This document shows, piece by piece, positions 28,719 to 37,216 of a stretch of DNA of 64,000 nucleotides. Each line of letters starts with the position of its first letter. Position 1 is the first letter of the stretch. Location of the stretch: contig JAURWR010000058.1 in assembly GCA_030654805.1 (NCBI GenBank), forward strand, positions 1 to 64,000, given 5' to 3'. Source of the DNA: Burkholderiaceae bacterium (GTDB lineage: Bacteria > Pseudomonadota > Gammaproteobacteria > Burkholderiales > Burkholderiaceae_C). Below the pieces are notes generated by a model. The model did no database searches. It worked only from the letters and a program-made list of their open reading frames with translations, and was not told the origin of the DNA. A program made the position numbers and the translations under genes.

Positions 28719-29057
28719 TCACACCGTCAGGTCTTCGATCGTCTTTCCGCCGGCCAGCGCGGCCTTGAACCAACCCGGTCGCGGGCCCTTGCCGGACCAC
28801 GAATGGCCTGCGTCGTCGCGGAATTTCGGCTTTCCCGGCACGCGGGGCAATTTGCCGACCTTGGAGGGTGCCGCGCCCTTGCGTTTCAACCGCGTCGTCG
28901 AGTCGCCCAGGCCCAGATCGGCGGCGCTGAGTCCGTAGACAGCGATGGCCTCCTTGATGCGCTTGATGACGCCCTCGACTTCCTTTCGTTTGATGCTTTC
29001 AGCCTGATGCCGGAGCACGTCGATCTGCTTCATGAGTTGGGCGTAGGACTTGGCCAT
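28719..29057 (-). CDS. H-NS family nucleoid protein
   Basis: 112 residues. An N-terminal coiled-coil oligomerisation region (about 1-45, KSYAQLMKQIDVLRHQAESIKRKEVEGVIKRIKEA) is joined by a basic linker to the C-terminal DNA-binding domain PKFRDDAGHSWSGKGPRPGWFKAAL, matching the TWSGRGRxPxW-type AT-hook-like loop. It silences AT-rich DNA. It is encoded beside the AT-rich palindrome and recombinase of the replicon origin, a common place for replicon-borne H-NS paralogues. GGAG lies upstream of the ATG at 29057. Confidence 0.92.
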   Translation of the reverse strand: MAKSYAQLMKQIDVLRHQAESIKRKEVEGVIKRIKEAIAVYGLSAADLGLGDSTTRLKRKGAAPSKVGKLPRVPGKPKFRDDAGHSWSGKGPRPGWFKAALAGGKTIEDLTV

Positions 29058-29200
29058 GAGGTGTCTCCAGACGTGAATGGAATAAGTCGACCGAGCAGGA
29101 TTGTGCGTCCGGCACACGAAGACTCGCTCGGCAAGACCTCAGGGGCCACGCCGACACAAGATCACCTCGTTGCGGAAGCAGCGAAGCAAGAGTGAATTAG

Positions 29201-29228
29201 TAGATTGATAATTAAACTTATCAATCTA
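29201..29228. other. dif-like 11-6-11 palindrome (candidate recombinase site)
   Basis: TAGATTGATAA - TTAAAC - TTATCAATCTA: two perfectly inverted 11-bp arms around a 6-bp spacer, with inner ends ATAA/TTAT exactly as in Xer dif sites. Symmetry continues outward to 14 of 15 positions (29197-29232). It sits 68 bp before the tyrosine recombinase start, in an AT-rich island inside GC-rich DNA. It could instead be an operator for the recombinase gene. Confidence 0.55.
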
Positions 29229-29295
29229 TTAAGACTACGGTGAAATTCACCCACCTCATGCCGGACCCGGCCATCCCACGAGCCTGACCGCCGAC

Positions 29296-31113
29296 ATGCG
29301 CCTGACTCGAGAGCACTTCCGGTTTCTAAGCGGCGCAGTTCAAGGGCTGGACCTGCACGCGCTCTGGGATCGATATCTGTACGCGCTCGGCGCGGCCGAT
29401 CTTCGGCGCATCCGGTCGGTGACCGCCCTGCTCCACGACGAACTCGGCGCACTGGCTCGGCGCGCTGGTCGCCCCGAAATCGCGGCACTGCTGCGCAGGC
29501 GGTCAGAACCAGCCGTGGCTGCGGCACCCGCACTGACGCTGGACGAGTTTTCGGCCACCCTGCCGACCGACATGCACAGCGAGGCGGAATTGCTCACGCT
29601 GTGGCGGGATGCTCAGGCGGAGAACGCCATCGGCCCCCGTGCCGGACAGAGGCGGCAGCGGCTGATCAAACGCCAGCTCGATGCCTTGCGGTGGCTGGAG
29701 ACATTGGCGGTCGCATCGCCGCACCTGAACGACCCGGTATCCGCCTGGCTAGACCACCAGGTGGCCCGGCGTCTGGGCACCGTGGGCATCGAGTCGCTGG
29801 GCGACCTCTTGCGGTGGATCGAGATCCATGGTCACCACTGGTACCGGCGTGTACCCCGAGTCGGAGCCCAGGGGGCAGCGCGGACAGTGAGCTGGCTGGT
29901 CGGTCACGCAGACTCCTTGGGCGCCCTGCCCAAACATGCGCTGGTGCCCAGGCCGCAGATCGATGAAGGCTCCCTGGCGCCAGCGCCGACCGTGGGAGTC
30001 GTTCCGCTGGAGCGTCTGCGGTTGCCGCCGGCCCTGTCGGGGGCCCAGGGCACGAACCGGGCAGAGGTGCACCGGCGCCGAACCCTGGCCACCGACGATC
30101 TGGAGGCGGTGCAAGCCTGGCTCGGGCAGCACCCGCCCACGTCTCACACTTGGCGTGCCTACCGCCGCGAGGCCGAGCGTTTTCTGCTGTGGGCGGTGTT
30201 CGAGCGGGGCAAGGCGTTGAGTTCGCTCGATGCCACCGACTGCACAGCCTTTCACGGCTTTCTGGCGGCTCCGGGCGCCGACTGGGTCAGCCCGCGCCAT
30301 GTGCCCCGTGGTTCCGATCGCTGGCGACCACTCGAAGCCGGGCTGTCAGCCGGATCGATCGTCACGGCGATTGCAATCGTCAGAAGCCTGTGCGGCTGGC
30401 TGGTGCGGCAGCGCTATCTGGACGCTGATCCGTGGCAGGAATCCTCGGTGATCGATCGCGACATCGCACCCACGGTGTCATCGCGATCGCTGCATGACAG
30501 CGACTGGGCTTTGCTGCAGCAGTGGTTGGCAAGCCGCCCGCCGAGTCTTTCTGCCGATCGCTTGCGCGCACTGATCGCTTTCGCTTGCCACACCGGGCTG
30601 CGCGAGTCCGAACTGGCTGCCGCACGGACCAGCTGGTTGAGCGTTGCTCCACACGCCGATGGACGGTTGACCTGGACGGTGCAGATCGGCGCGAAGGACG
30701 ACCGAGCATCACCCCGCACCGTTGACTTGCCAGACGCGATGGCGGCTCAGCTGCTGAAGTATTTGAGAGCCACCGGCGATCAGGAACACGAACTGCCCCG
30801 TGCGGTCGACCGGCCTGTGTTCGCGCACCGATCCGATCCGGGCAGGGCGTTGACTCCCGGGCGGATCTACACCCTGATCAAGAGCGCCCTGCGTCGGTGT
30901 GCCGATGCGTCGGAATCCTCTGACCCGACGAGCGCAGCCCGGCTGCGACGTGCATCGACTCACTGGCTGCGCCACACCCACGCGATGCATCTGGCGGCGA
31001 CTGGCACGTCGCTGGGTGAGCTGCAGCGCAGGCTGGGCCATCGGTCGCCAGGATCGAGTGCCGCCTATTTGTGCGCGTCGGTCGCCGAAGACCGCAGCAA
31101 GCCACCGAACTGA
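29296..31113 (+). CDS. replicon-associated tyrosine recombinase
   Basis: 605 residues, about twice the size of XerC/D. An N-terminal helical extension of about 250 residues precedes a core-binding SAM-like domain (about 265-385) and a C-terminal catalytic domain. Visible catalytic residues: R436 (CHTGLRESEL), a Lys in QIGAKDDR, H556-x2-R559 (HWLRHTHAMHLA), H582 (LGHRSPGSS) and nucleophile Y591 (AAYL). Long integrases of this type are found beside parAB-rep origins of Burkholderiales megaplasmids and second chromosomes. A role in dimer resolution of the replicon is inference. It is convergent with parB. No strong ribosome site is seen at the ATG. Confidence 0.85.
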   Translation: MRLTREHFRFLSGAVQGLDLHALWDRYLYALGAADLRRIRSVTALLHDELGALARRAGRPEIAALLRRRSEPAVAAAPALTLDEFSATLPTDMHSEAELLTLWRDAQAENAIGPRAGQRRQRLIKRQLDALRWLETLAVASPHLNDPVSAWLDHQVARRLGTVGIESLGDLLRWIEIHGHHWYRRVPRVGAQGAARTVSWLVGHADSLGALPKHALVPRPQIDEGSLAPAPTVGVVPLERLRLPPALSGAQGTNRAEVHRRRTLATDDLEAVQAWLGQHPPTSHTWRAYRREAERFLLWAVFERGKALSSLDATDCTAFHGFLAAPGADWVSPRHVPRGSDRWRPLEAGLSAGSIVTAIAIVRSLCGWLVRQRYLDADPWQESSVIDRDIAPTVSSRSLHDSDWALLQQWLASRPPSLSADRLRALIAFACHTGLRESELAAARTSWLSVAPHADGRLTWTVQIGAKDDRASPRTVDLPDAMAAQLLKYLRATGDQEHELPRAVDRPVFAHRSDPGRALTPGRIYTLIKSALRRCADASESSDPTSAARLRRASTHWLRHTHAMHLAATGTSLGELQRRLGHRSPGSSAAYLCASVAEDRSKPPN

Positions 31114-31117
31114 ACGC

Positions 31118-31132
31118 GTTGTACGGTACAAC
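31118..31132. other. candidate parS site 1
   Basis: Perfect 15-bp palindrome GTTGTACGGTACAAC (7-1-7), extending to 9-1-9 here (GC on each side). It lies between the recombinase stop and the parB stop. An identical copy occurs exactly 200 bp away inside parB. ParB sites are typically 14-16 bp palindromes close to parAB. Confidence 0.65.
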
Positions 31133-31161
31133 GCCGCGCCAGACGGCGCACGGCCGCAACG

Positions 31162-32157
31162 TCAGCCGAGGAACCTGACCATCAACAGGCGCAACTCTTC
31201 GCGGCGAGCATCGGACACGGTGCCCTTGGCGAAAACCACCGTGGATTTGCCATCGGCGCCATGGCTGATACGGGCAGCACGCTTGCCGTCGGCCGAGGTG
31301 ATCGTCAGGTCTGCGGTGTTGTACGGTACAACGCGATCCGCCGAAGCGGTGAGGGCGTCCAGCACCTGGCGTGGGCCGAGCTTCTTCAACGCGACCGCCC
31401 TGGCGCGCGCCATGGTCCCCTCCGGGTCCTTCTGCACGGCCGACGACAACGCCGGGCCCCAGTTGTACTGAATCACCAGGGGCGTCGAAAACGCCTCGAT
31501 CACCGCATCGGGTAACCGGGCCAACGTCAGCGCCTTGCTGACGTTTCCGGGATCGGCGCCAACCGCCTCGGCCAGGCGCCGCAGCGACGGGTACAGGCCT
31601 TCATCGAGCGCTTTTCGGTACATCAAACCTTGTTCCCACGGGCTGAGGTCCTTGCGCTGCCGGTTCTCGCGATCCATCGCCGTGAACAGCTCGGCGTCGG
31701 AAACGTGCTCGATCATGGCCAGCACGGGCAGGCCCAGATCCAGGCAGGCGCGATGCCGCCGGTGCCCGAAAACGATCTCGAAATCAGCCTCGGCGCGCCC
31801 GGGCAGCGGTCGCACCTTGATCGGCTGCACGTTGCCGCCGGCCTGGCGGATTTCCTCGCGCAGCGCGGCGAATTCCGGGGATTCGAAGGCCGACGCATGC
31901 CGATTGGCCCACTTCGAAGCAACCACGCGCATCGGGTCGAGCGCACGCACGACCGATGCGCCGTCGAAGGCTTCGAGTCGGACCTTCAACTCTTCGGCCT
32001 CCTTGATCGCGTCGGACTGCGAAGCCAGGAAATGCATCATCGCGCCAGGCGCGGTCTTGGGCTTGGTTTCTGACTTGGGTGGCTCGGTACGCCGCTCCGG
32101 ATTCACCGGCAGAGGGTGATGGATCAAGCCCGCTTTCTCGAACAGCTTCTTCGCCAT
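31162..32157 (-). CDS. parB: ParB/Spo0J-type partition protein
   Basis: 331 residues. The N-terminal CTPase domain (about 75-180) has the GHRRHRACLDLGLPVLAMI box (variant of GERRxRA) and DRENRQRKDLSPWEQG. A helix-turn-helix follows (LRRLAEAVGADPGNVSKALTLARLP), then a C-terminal dimerisation region. ParB binds parS, loads as a CTP clamp and stimulates ParA. The ATG overlaps the parA stop (ATGA). One of the two 15-bp palindromes is inside this gene (31318-31332), encoding VVPYNT. The divergence from chromosomal ParB and the partners argue for a secondary replicon. Confidence 0.93.
   Translation of the reverse strand: MAKKLFEKAGLIHHPLPVNPERRTEPPKSETKPKTAPGAMMHFLASQSDAIKEAEELKVRLEAFDGASVVRALDPMRVVASKWANRHASAFESPEFAALREEIRQAGGNVQPIKVRPLPGRAEADFEIVFGHRRHRACLDLGLPVLAMIEHVSDAELFTAMDRENRQRKDLSPWEQGLMYRKALDEGLYPSLRRLAEAVGADPGNVSKALTLARLPDAVIEAFSTPLVIQYNWGPALSSAVQKDPEGTMARARAVALKKLGPRQVLDALTASADRVVPYNTADLTITSADGKRAARISHGADGKSTVVFAKGTVSDARREELRLLMVRFLG
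31318..31332. other. candidate parS site 2 (inside parB)
   Basis: Second copy of GTTGTACGGTACAAC, exactly 200 bp from the first and in the same orientation by symmetry. Outward symmetry stops after the 15 bp. Its presence within coding sequence, unchanged, suggests selection on the DNA. Confidence 0.6.
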
Positions 32158-33371
32158 CACGCATCTCCTTCCAGCTGCCGCCGCCAGACGGCCTGCACCG
32201 AACCCTCGATCAGCTCGGTGACGCGCTCGTAGGCGTCCTTGGCGCGCTTGAATGTCTTCAGGTTGCCGTCGTAGCGGCTCAGATCGTAGACGGTGCCGAA
32301 TTCCGCCGACGCGGTCGCCGTGACGGCGGTCTTCGGGATCTCGACCGGCAGCACCTTGTCGGTGTAGACCGAACTGATCCAGGTGCGCACGATCGCGCTG
32401 GCCGCATCGGACGAATCGACCCGCGACATCAGCACGTGGATGAACTCGAAGGTCTTGTCGAGCCCGCGGTTGGTCAGCAACCCGCCGGCCAGGTCGGAGA
32501 ACAGGCTCCAGAACTGCGCCGCCGAGGCGAAGTCGAGCGCGTTCGGCGGCAGCGGCATGATCAGCCCGTCGCTGGCCATGAACGCGTTGATCGTCGTGTA
32601 CGACAGCGCCGGCGGCGTGTCGATGACGATCACGTCGTACTCGGCACGCACATCGTCGAGACCGTAATGCAGCACGTTCCAGAACTCGAACTCCGGATCG
32701 CGCGCCTGCCGCGCCGGCAGCGCGAATTCGGCGCCATAGAGCAGCGGGGCGGCGGCGACCAGATCAATGCCGTCCCAGTAGCTCGGGCGGATGGCATAGC
32801 GGATCGAGCTTTCGGCGCCCGTGCACAGCGGCAGGATGGTGTCGCCGTCGTCGACCTCGGTGTCGGGCAGGATGCCGAAGAGGGTGGTCAGGCTGCCCTG
32901 GGCATCGGTGTCGACGACCAGCACCTTGTGGCCGCGCAGGCTCAGCCCCTGCGCCAGCGTCACGGCCGTGGTGGTCTTGCTGACGCCGCCCTTGAAGTTG
33001 CCGATCGAGATCGTGACCGCCTCGGCGCCGGGCGGACGCAGTGCAGACTGCCGGTACTCGCGCACCCACTGGCGCGCTTCGGCGAGGCTGAACTCACGGC
33101 GCGATCGCGTCGAATTGAGCTCGCCGGCCGGCAGGTCACCCTTGGTGATGCGGTAGGCCATGTGGCCCTTGTCGATGCCGCACAAAGCCGCGACCTGGGT
33201 GCTGTTGAAGCGTGGAGGTGATTTGCGTGCCGTCGGAGACAACATCGCGCTGCGAATTTCACTCATCATTCCGACGGCCCGCTCGGCTTGGTCGACGATG
33301 TCCGCGAGAGTGATGCGTTTTGGTTTTCCGATGACGATGGGTTCCAACTCGATCTCCAGAAAAGTCGACAA
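32157..33371 (-). CDS. parA: ParA-type partition ATPase with N-terminal HTH
   Basis: 404 residues. Residues 50-110 form a MerR-like winged-helix region (FNSTQVAALCGIDKGHMAYRI, SLAEARQWVREY), typical of type Ia ParA proteins that also repress their own promoter. The deviant Walker A is K127-GGVSKTT, followed by VLVVDTDAQGSLT and DVIVIDTPPALS (Walker B). It drives segregation together with ParB/parS. The first codon is TTG at 33371; the first ATG is at 33269, so the start is uncertain. It is transcribed divergently from rep across the putative origin. Confidence 0.93.
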   Translation of the reverse strand: MSTFLEIELEPIVIGKPKRITLADIVDQAERAVGMMSEIRSAMLSPTARKSPPRFNSTQVAALCGIDKGHMAYRITKGDLPAGELNSTRSRREFSLAEARQWVREYRQSALRPPGAEAVTISIGNFKGGVSKTTTAVTLAQGLSLRGHKVLVVDTDAQGSLTTLFGILPDTEVDDGDTILPLCTGAESSIRYAIRPSYWDGIDLVAAAPLLYGAEFALPARQARDPEFEFWNVLHYGLDDVRAEYDVIVIDTPPALSYTTINAFMASDGLIMPLPPNALDFASAAQFWSLFSDLAGGLLTNRGLDKTFEFIHVLMSRVDSSDAASAIVRTWISSVYTDKVLPVEIPKTAVTATASAEFGTVYDLSRYDGNLKTFKRAKDAYERVTELIEGSVQAVWRRQLEGDA

Positions 33372-34051
33372 ACAAGCGAGTCAACGCAATCGCGCCAACT
33401 GACGCCATTGTGTCAAATCCAGCAGCGGCAGTCTTTGTTTCTCTTCAACAAAGACAGGGACGGGGATGGCAGTCCCTGTTCGCCTTTGGTTTTGTATCGA
33501 GCGTTGGGGGCGAGAAAGCCCGAGCTGGGTTCATAAGTCTAATTTCTTCAATACCCTTTAATAGCTTTAGACTCCTAAAACACGATATTAATCAATCAGT
33601 TATCTTATTTTGTGTGAGTGCATACAGGCTGATGCGTGAGGTGTTTTAGGGAGCAAGGTGCGGGGATGTGTGCGTCTGCGTGTGACGGTCTGGGCGGACA
33701 GGTGAGTGCAAATAGGCTTGCTTGCGCCGATCGTATCTTTGGGTGCCGTCGCCTGTTTACCCATTCCGGCCACCCTTCCACATGGCATCCACGTGAAAGA
33801 AAATAGGTGTCTGGGACCGGGTTGTCGCCTTGACCTGCTGTCTCAGCGTTCTGCCCCAACTGAATGCTGCGGATGGATGCGCGGCGGGAGGCAATTCGGT
33901 GACGTGAGCTGATTTGGGCGCGAGCCCAGGCTCTGCTCACATCGAATCGGACGAGAGACGTGAGGACATTTGGGTACGTCTTCCAAACAAGGTGATTTGA
34001 TTCACTCACATCCCCGTTGCGGATGACGGAGGTTCACGTCAAACTCGGCCG
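33372..34051. other. 680-bp gene-free region, putative replication origin (oriV)
   Basis: It lies between divergent parA and rep. An AT-rich block (about 33525-33615) resembles a DNA unwinding element and includes an inverted repeat AGTCTAA (33536-33542) / TTAGACT (33567-33573). A short iteron-like motif GTGAGTG(C/A)A occurs at 33614 and 33702, and inverted near 34001-34010. No convincing DnaA box is seen. No plausible gene lies here. The parA and rep promoters must also be inside. Confidence 0.6.
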
Positions 34052-35365
34052 ATGATGGATCCGACCTCAGCCGACCCCCAATTGCGCAAGCCGGTCAACA
34101 CGCTGGCGATCGTGCCGACCAAGTCCAGCAAGATCACCGTGCTGGCGCGCAAGGCGTACAACGTGCTGCTGTACATCGCGCAGGAACAGGGCATCGACCA
34201 CGAGGTGTACCGAGCACCGCTGCAAAGCGTGTTGCGCGGCATCGACTTCAACTCGCACGCCCGCGAGATCGTCAAGCAGCACCTGCGCGCGATGGTCAGC
34301 ACCACGGTCGAATGGCAGTCACCGACTTCCGGCGAAGGCGAGGCCTGGAACGTGGCCGGCCTGCTGGCGCACGCCAAGCTCTACAAGCAGTCGGGCGAGA
34401 ACTGGGTGGAATGGTCATTCGCGCCCAACATCAAGCACGAGTTGCTCGAACCGCAGCGCTTCGCGCGGCTTCGGCTGGACGTGATCTCGCAGTTGCGTCG
34501 GCACGCGGGCGTCGTGCTCTACGAGATCTGCTCGCGATATCGCGATGTCGGTCTGACGGCGCGCCAGCCGTGGCCGTGGTGGCGGCCGGTACTGACCGGC
34601 AGCCCCGACAGTGACGATTCGGTAAAGCAGGAATACCGCTTCTTCAAGCGAGACACGCTCAAACTCGCCATCGCCGAGGTCAACGCGGTCACCGATCTCG
34701 ATGTCGAACTGATCGAGCACCGTGCCGGCCGCTTCATCGCCGACATCCAGTTCAGGATCAGCAAAAAGCAGCAGGCGACGCTGCCGCTGGGCCGCGCACC
34801 GCAGCCGGTCGATCTGACGCAGGTGGCGCGCGCCCATGCGGCCGGGTTGCGCGAGGAAGATGCCGAGAACCTGATCCACACCCATGGCAACGACGCGATG
34901 AGTGCTGCGCTCGATGCCCTCGAGAAGCGCGCGGCCAGCGATTTCCCGGAACCACTGCGCGACCCGCACCGGTACCTGCGCGCGCTGCTGGTGTCGACCT
35001 CGACATCGGCGGCCAAGACCGCAGCCGATCCGACGGCAGCACCCGATGCGCGCGAGACGCAGGTCGCCGCCGCAGCGGTCGAGGGCTGGACGTCCGAATG
35101 GGTCGGCCGACGGCGTGCCGGAGTCATCGCCGAGTTCGAGGCCTTGCCCAGCGAGCAGCAAGCCGATTGGGCCGACCGGCTGCGCATGCATCTTGCCGAA
35201 CGCGGTGTGCATCCGTCGATCCGACGTCGCCTGGAGACGCACGGGTGGAAGCACCAACTCGTCCTGGGCGAATTCATCAAGTTCTACAAGGGCCCGGAGT
35301 GGGACAAGCCCGGGCCGCAGGATTTGCTGGCGATCGCGGCCGAACAGACTGCGCGCGGCCGTTGA
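34052..35365 (+). CDS. repA: replication initiator protein (Rep_3/RepB-like)
   Basis: 437 residues. The family of initiator proteins carries two winged-helix domains (about 25-130 and 140-250) that bind iterons. Recognisable stretches are TVLARKAYNVLLYIAQEQG, FNSHAREIVKQHLRAMVSTTVEW and LRRHAGVVLYEICSRYRDVGLTARQPWPWW, typical of initiators of Burkholderiales megaplasmids and chromosome 2. The remaining 180 residues are a charged helical extension. It sits next to the AT-rich gap and parAB, so it very likely starts replication of this replicon. An ATG one codon later (34055) is equally possible. Confidence 0.88.
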   Translation: MMDPTSADPQLRKPVNTLAIVPTKSSKITVLARKAYNVLLYIAQEQGIDHEVYRAPLQSVLRGIDFNSHAREIVKQHLRAMVSTTVEWQSPTSGEGEAWNVAGLLAHAKLYKQSGENWVEWSFAPNIKHELLEPQRFARLRLDVISQLRRHAGVVLYEICSRYRDVGLTARQPWPWWRPVLTGSPDSDDSVKQEYRFFKRDTLKLAIAEVNAVTDLDVELIEHRAGRFIADIQFRISKKQQATLPLGRAPQPVDLTQVARAHAAGLREEDAENLIHTHGNDAMSAALDALEKRAASDFPEPLRDPHRYLRALLVSTSTSAAKTAADPTAAPDARETQVAAAAVEGWTSEWVGRRRAGVIAEFEALPSEQQADWADRLRMHLAERGVHPSIRRRLETHGWKHQLVLGEFIKFYKGPEWDKPGPQDLLAIAAEQTARGR

Positions 35366-35407
35366 TGGCGTTGGCGCCGCGGCGCGCTAGATGCCGCAGC
35401 CTCCAGG

Positions 35408-36355
35408 CTATGGCGACGGGCTCGGTGGGCGAAAGCTCTCGCACGGATCCGGCCGCGCAACGCGTGCCGTGAACCAGGCCTCGTCGTAGGGGCCATCGAC
35501 CGATGTCGAGCTGTCTGCGGCGCGTTCCAGGAACCCGATGCTGACCATGCGCGCATCGTTCGGAGATGTGGCGGCCTTCGCCAGCAGATAGTGCGGCACG
35601 CCGATGTCCCGCCGCACGTGGCCGTTTCCGGCGATCAGCACCACACGCGTACCTGCGGGAGCCTGGAGCATGGCTGAAGCCAGCGCGGCGTCGCGGGCTC
35701 GTTGTGCGAGTGCCATCGGAGCCACCATCTTCGCGGGCAGGGCGCCGCAATGACCCGCGTCGATTTGGCGAGCCAGCTCGGTGTCGAGCGCGGCTGTCCA
35801 GCGCGACGGTGTCGGGGTGGCGTCATCGCCGGTATCCGACAGGTAGCGGCGCAGGTCGGCAGGAACCTGTGTGATGCCGCCACGCACGACCTGGGTCGCT
35901 TCGGCGCGGCTCAGGTTGCCGCCGAGCACGGTTGCACCGCCTGCCAGTGCGGCGTCGAGCAGCGGGCGGTGCAGCGGCCACACCCAGTTTTTCTGATCCA
36001 GCCGACCCGCTTCCATGACCGCATCGGTGTTGCGCGGTGCGGCGGCGATCGCGGCGTTGTGCTGGCGGTCCATCTGCTCGAACACGACCCAGGTCGGCAG
36101 GCCGTCGGCCAGCATCTCGCGCAGCAGCGCTGCGCGGATCCGGTGGTGTTCGGGGTTGTCGTGGATTTCTCCGAGCAGCAGGTGGCGGGTGCTGCGCAGC
36201 CGCTGGACCGCTTGCGCGAGGCTCAGCACGCGCCCCGACGCATCGACGGCTTCGGCTGTCGGCGTCGTCACTGCGGGCCCTGCCGTCACCGGTTGGGCGG
36301 ACAGTCCGCCACCTGAGGCGACAGCCGCTGCCTTCAACCAACATCGGCGAGTCAT
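35408..36355 (-). CDS. ChaN-like haem/iron-regulated protein
   Basis: 315 residues. It belongs to the ChaN family (DUF399): HLLLGEIHDNPEHHRIRAALL and WVVFEQMDRQHN are the conserved blocks, with VVLIAGNGHVRRDIGVPHYL near the C-terminus. Campylobacter ChaN binds haem and is an outer-membrane lipoprotein; here the N-terminus is MTRRCWLKAAAVASGGG, a twin-arginine or lipoprotein-like signal. The start at 36355 gives this signal peptide. It lies 32 bp downstream of the hydroxypyruvate isomerase gene on the same strand. The cellular role is uncertain. Confidence 0.78.
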   Translation of the reverse strand: MTRRCWLKAAAVASGGGLSAQPVTAGPAVTTPTAEAVDASGRVLSLAQAVQRLRSTRHLLLGEIHDNPEHHRIRAALLREMLADGLPTWVVFEQMDRQHNAAIAAAPRNTDAVMEAGRLDQKNWVWPLHRPLLDAALAGGATVLGGNLSRAEATQVVRGGITQVPADLRRYLSDTGDDATPTPSRWTAALDTELARQIDAGHCGALPAKMVAPMALAQRARDAALASAMLQAPAGTRVVLIAGNGHVRRDIGVPHYLLAKAATSPNDARMVSIGFLERAADSSTSVDGPYDEAWFTARVARPDPCESFRPPSPSP

Positions 36356-36387
36356 GCCACGCACTTGGCCCAGCACCGGCTCCAGCC

Positions 36388-37179
36388 TCACCGTGCGCGC
36401 GCCAGGTGCCACCAGCCCAGCCCCGCCGTGGTGCCGGCGCGGGGGCTGTACTCGCAACCGACGTGACCGGTGTAGCCCAGCTCGTCGAGCAGGTCGAACA
36501 GGAACGGATAGTTGATCTCGCCGATGTCCGGCTCGTGGCGTCCCGGCACGCCTGCGATCTGGATGTGGCCGACGTGGTCGATGTGCCGACGCAGCCGGCT
36601 CGCCAGGTCACCTTCCATGATCTGGCAGTGGAACAGGTCCATCTGCACCCGAAGGTTCGGCTCATCGACCTCGGCCATCAGGTCGTGCGCTTGCTGCTGG
36701 TAGTTCAGCCAGTAGCCGGGCATGCTTTGCGTGTTGATCGGCTCGATCAGCAGCGTGATGTCGTGTTGCGCGAGCGTGCGTGCGGCGTACCGCAGGTTGG
36801 TGACGTAAGTGCGATGCATCGTCTGCCGGTCCGCGATCCCGGCCGTGTGCGGCACCAGCCCGGCCATCGCGTGCAATTGCCGGCAGCCCGAGGCCAGCGC
36901 GTAGGGCAGGGCGGTCGCCACCGACGTGGCAAACTCCGCTTCGCGCCCCGGCAGCGCGGCCAGGCCGCGTTCGCCGGCATCCCAATCGCCGGGCGGCAGG
37001 TTGAACAGCACCAGCCGCAGGCCGTGATGGCGCAGCCGCTCGGCCAGATCGTCTGCGCTGAGCTCATAAGGAAACAGGCACTCGACTGCATCGAAACCGT
37101 CGGCCGCTGCGGCCGCAAAGCGGTCCGCAAACCGATGCTCGGTGTACATCAGCGTCAGGTTGGCGGCGAAACGCGGCAT
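36388..37179 (-). CDS. hyi: hydroxypyruvate isomerase
   Basis: 263 residues, TIM-barrel sugar isomerase family. It interconverts hydroxypyruvate and tartronate semialdehyde. Characteristic segments: [70 protein letters not shown] and [16 protein letters not shown]. Metal-binding Glu, Asp, His and Glu residues are in these blocks. Hydroxypyruvate is a serine-cycle intermediate, so the gene may support C1 assimilation or glyoxylate metabolism, but no other serine-cycle or gcl genes are in the window. GGAC upstream of the ATG at 37179 is a modest ribosome site. Confidence 0.9.
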   Translation of the reverse strand: MPRFAANLTLMYTEHRFADRFAAAAADGFDAVECLFPYELSADDLAERLRHHGLRLVLFNLPPGDWDAGERGLAALPGREAEFATSVATALPYALASGCRQLHAMAGLVPHTAGIADRQTMHRTYVTNLRYAARTLAQHDITLLIEPINTQSMPGYWLNYQQQAHDLMAEVDEPNLRVQMDLFHCQIMEGDLASRLRRHIDHVGHIQIAGVPGRHEPDIGEINYPFLFDLLDELGYTGHVGCEYSPRAGTTAGLGWWHLARAR

Positions 37180-37216
37180 GTGGTGTCCGTGGATTCGGGC
37201 GGAGGTTCTCACGCCC

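Noticed and set aside
33605-34009. A 134-codon minus-strand frame in the gap between parA and rep
   Set aside because: No ribosome site and no protein pattern; the region looks like an origin with AT-rich DNA and short repeats.
33372-34051. DnaA boxes in the putative origin
   Set aside because: Only weak resemblances such as CCTTCCACA were seen, with two or more mismatches to TTATCCACA.
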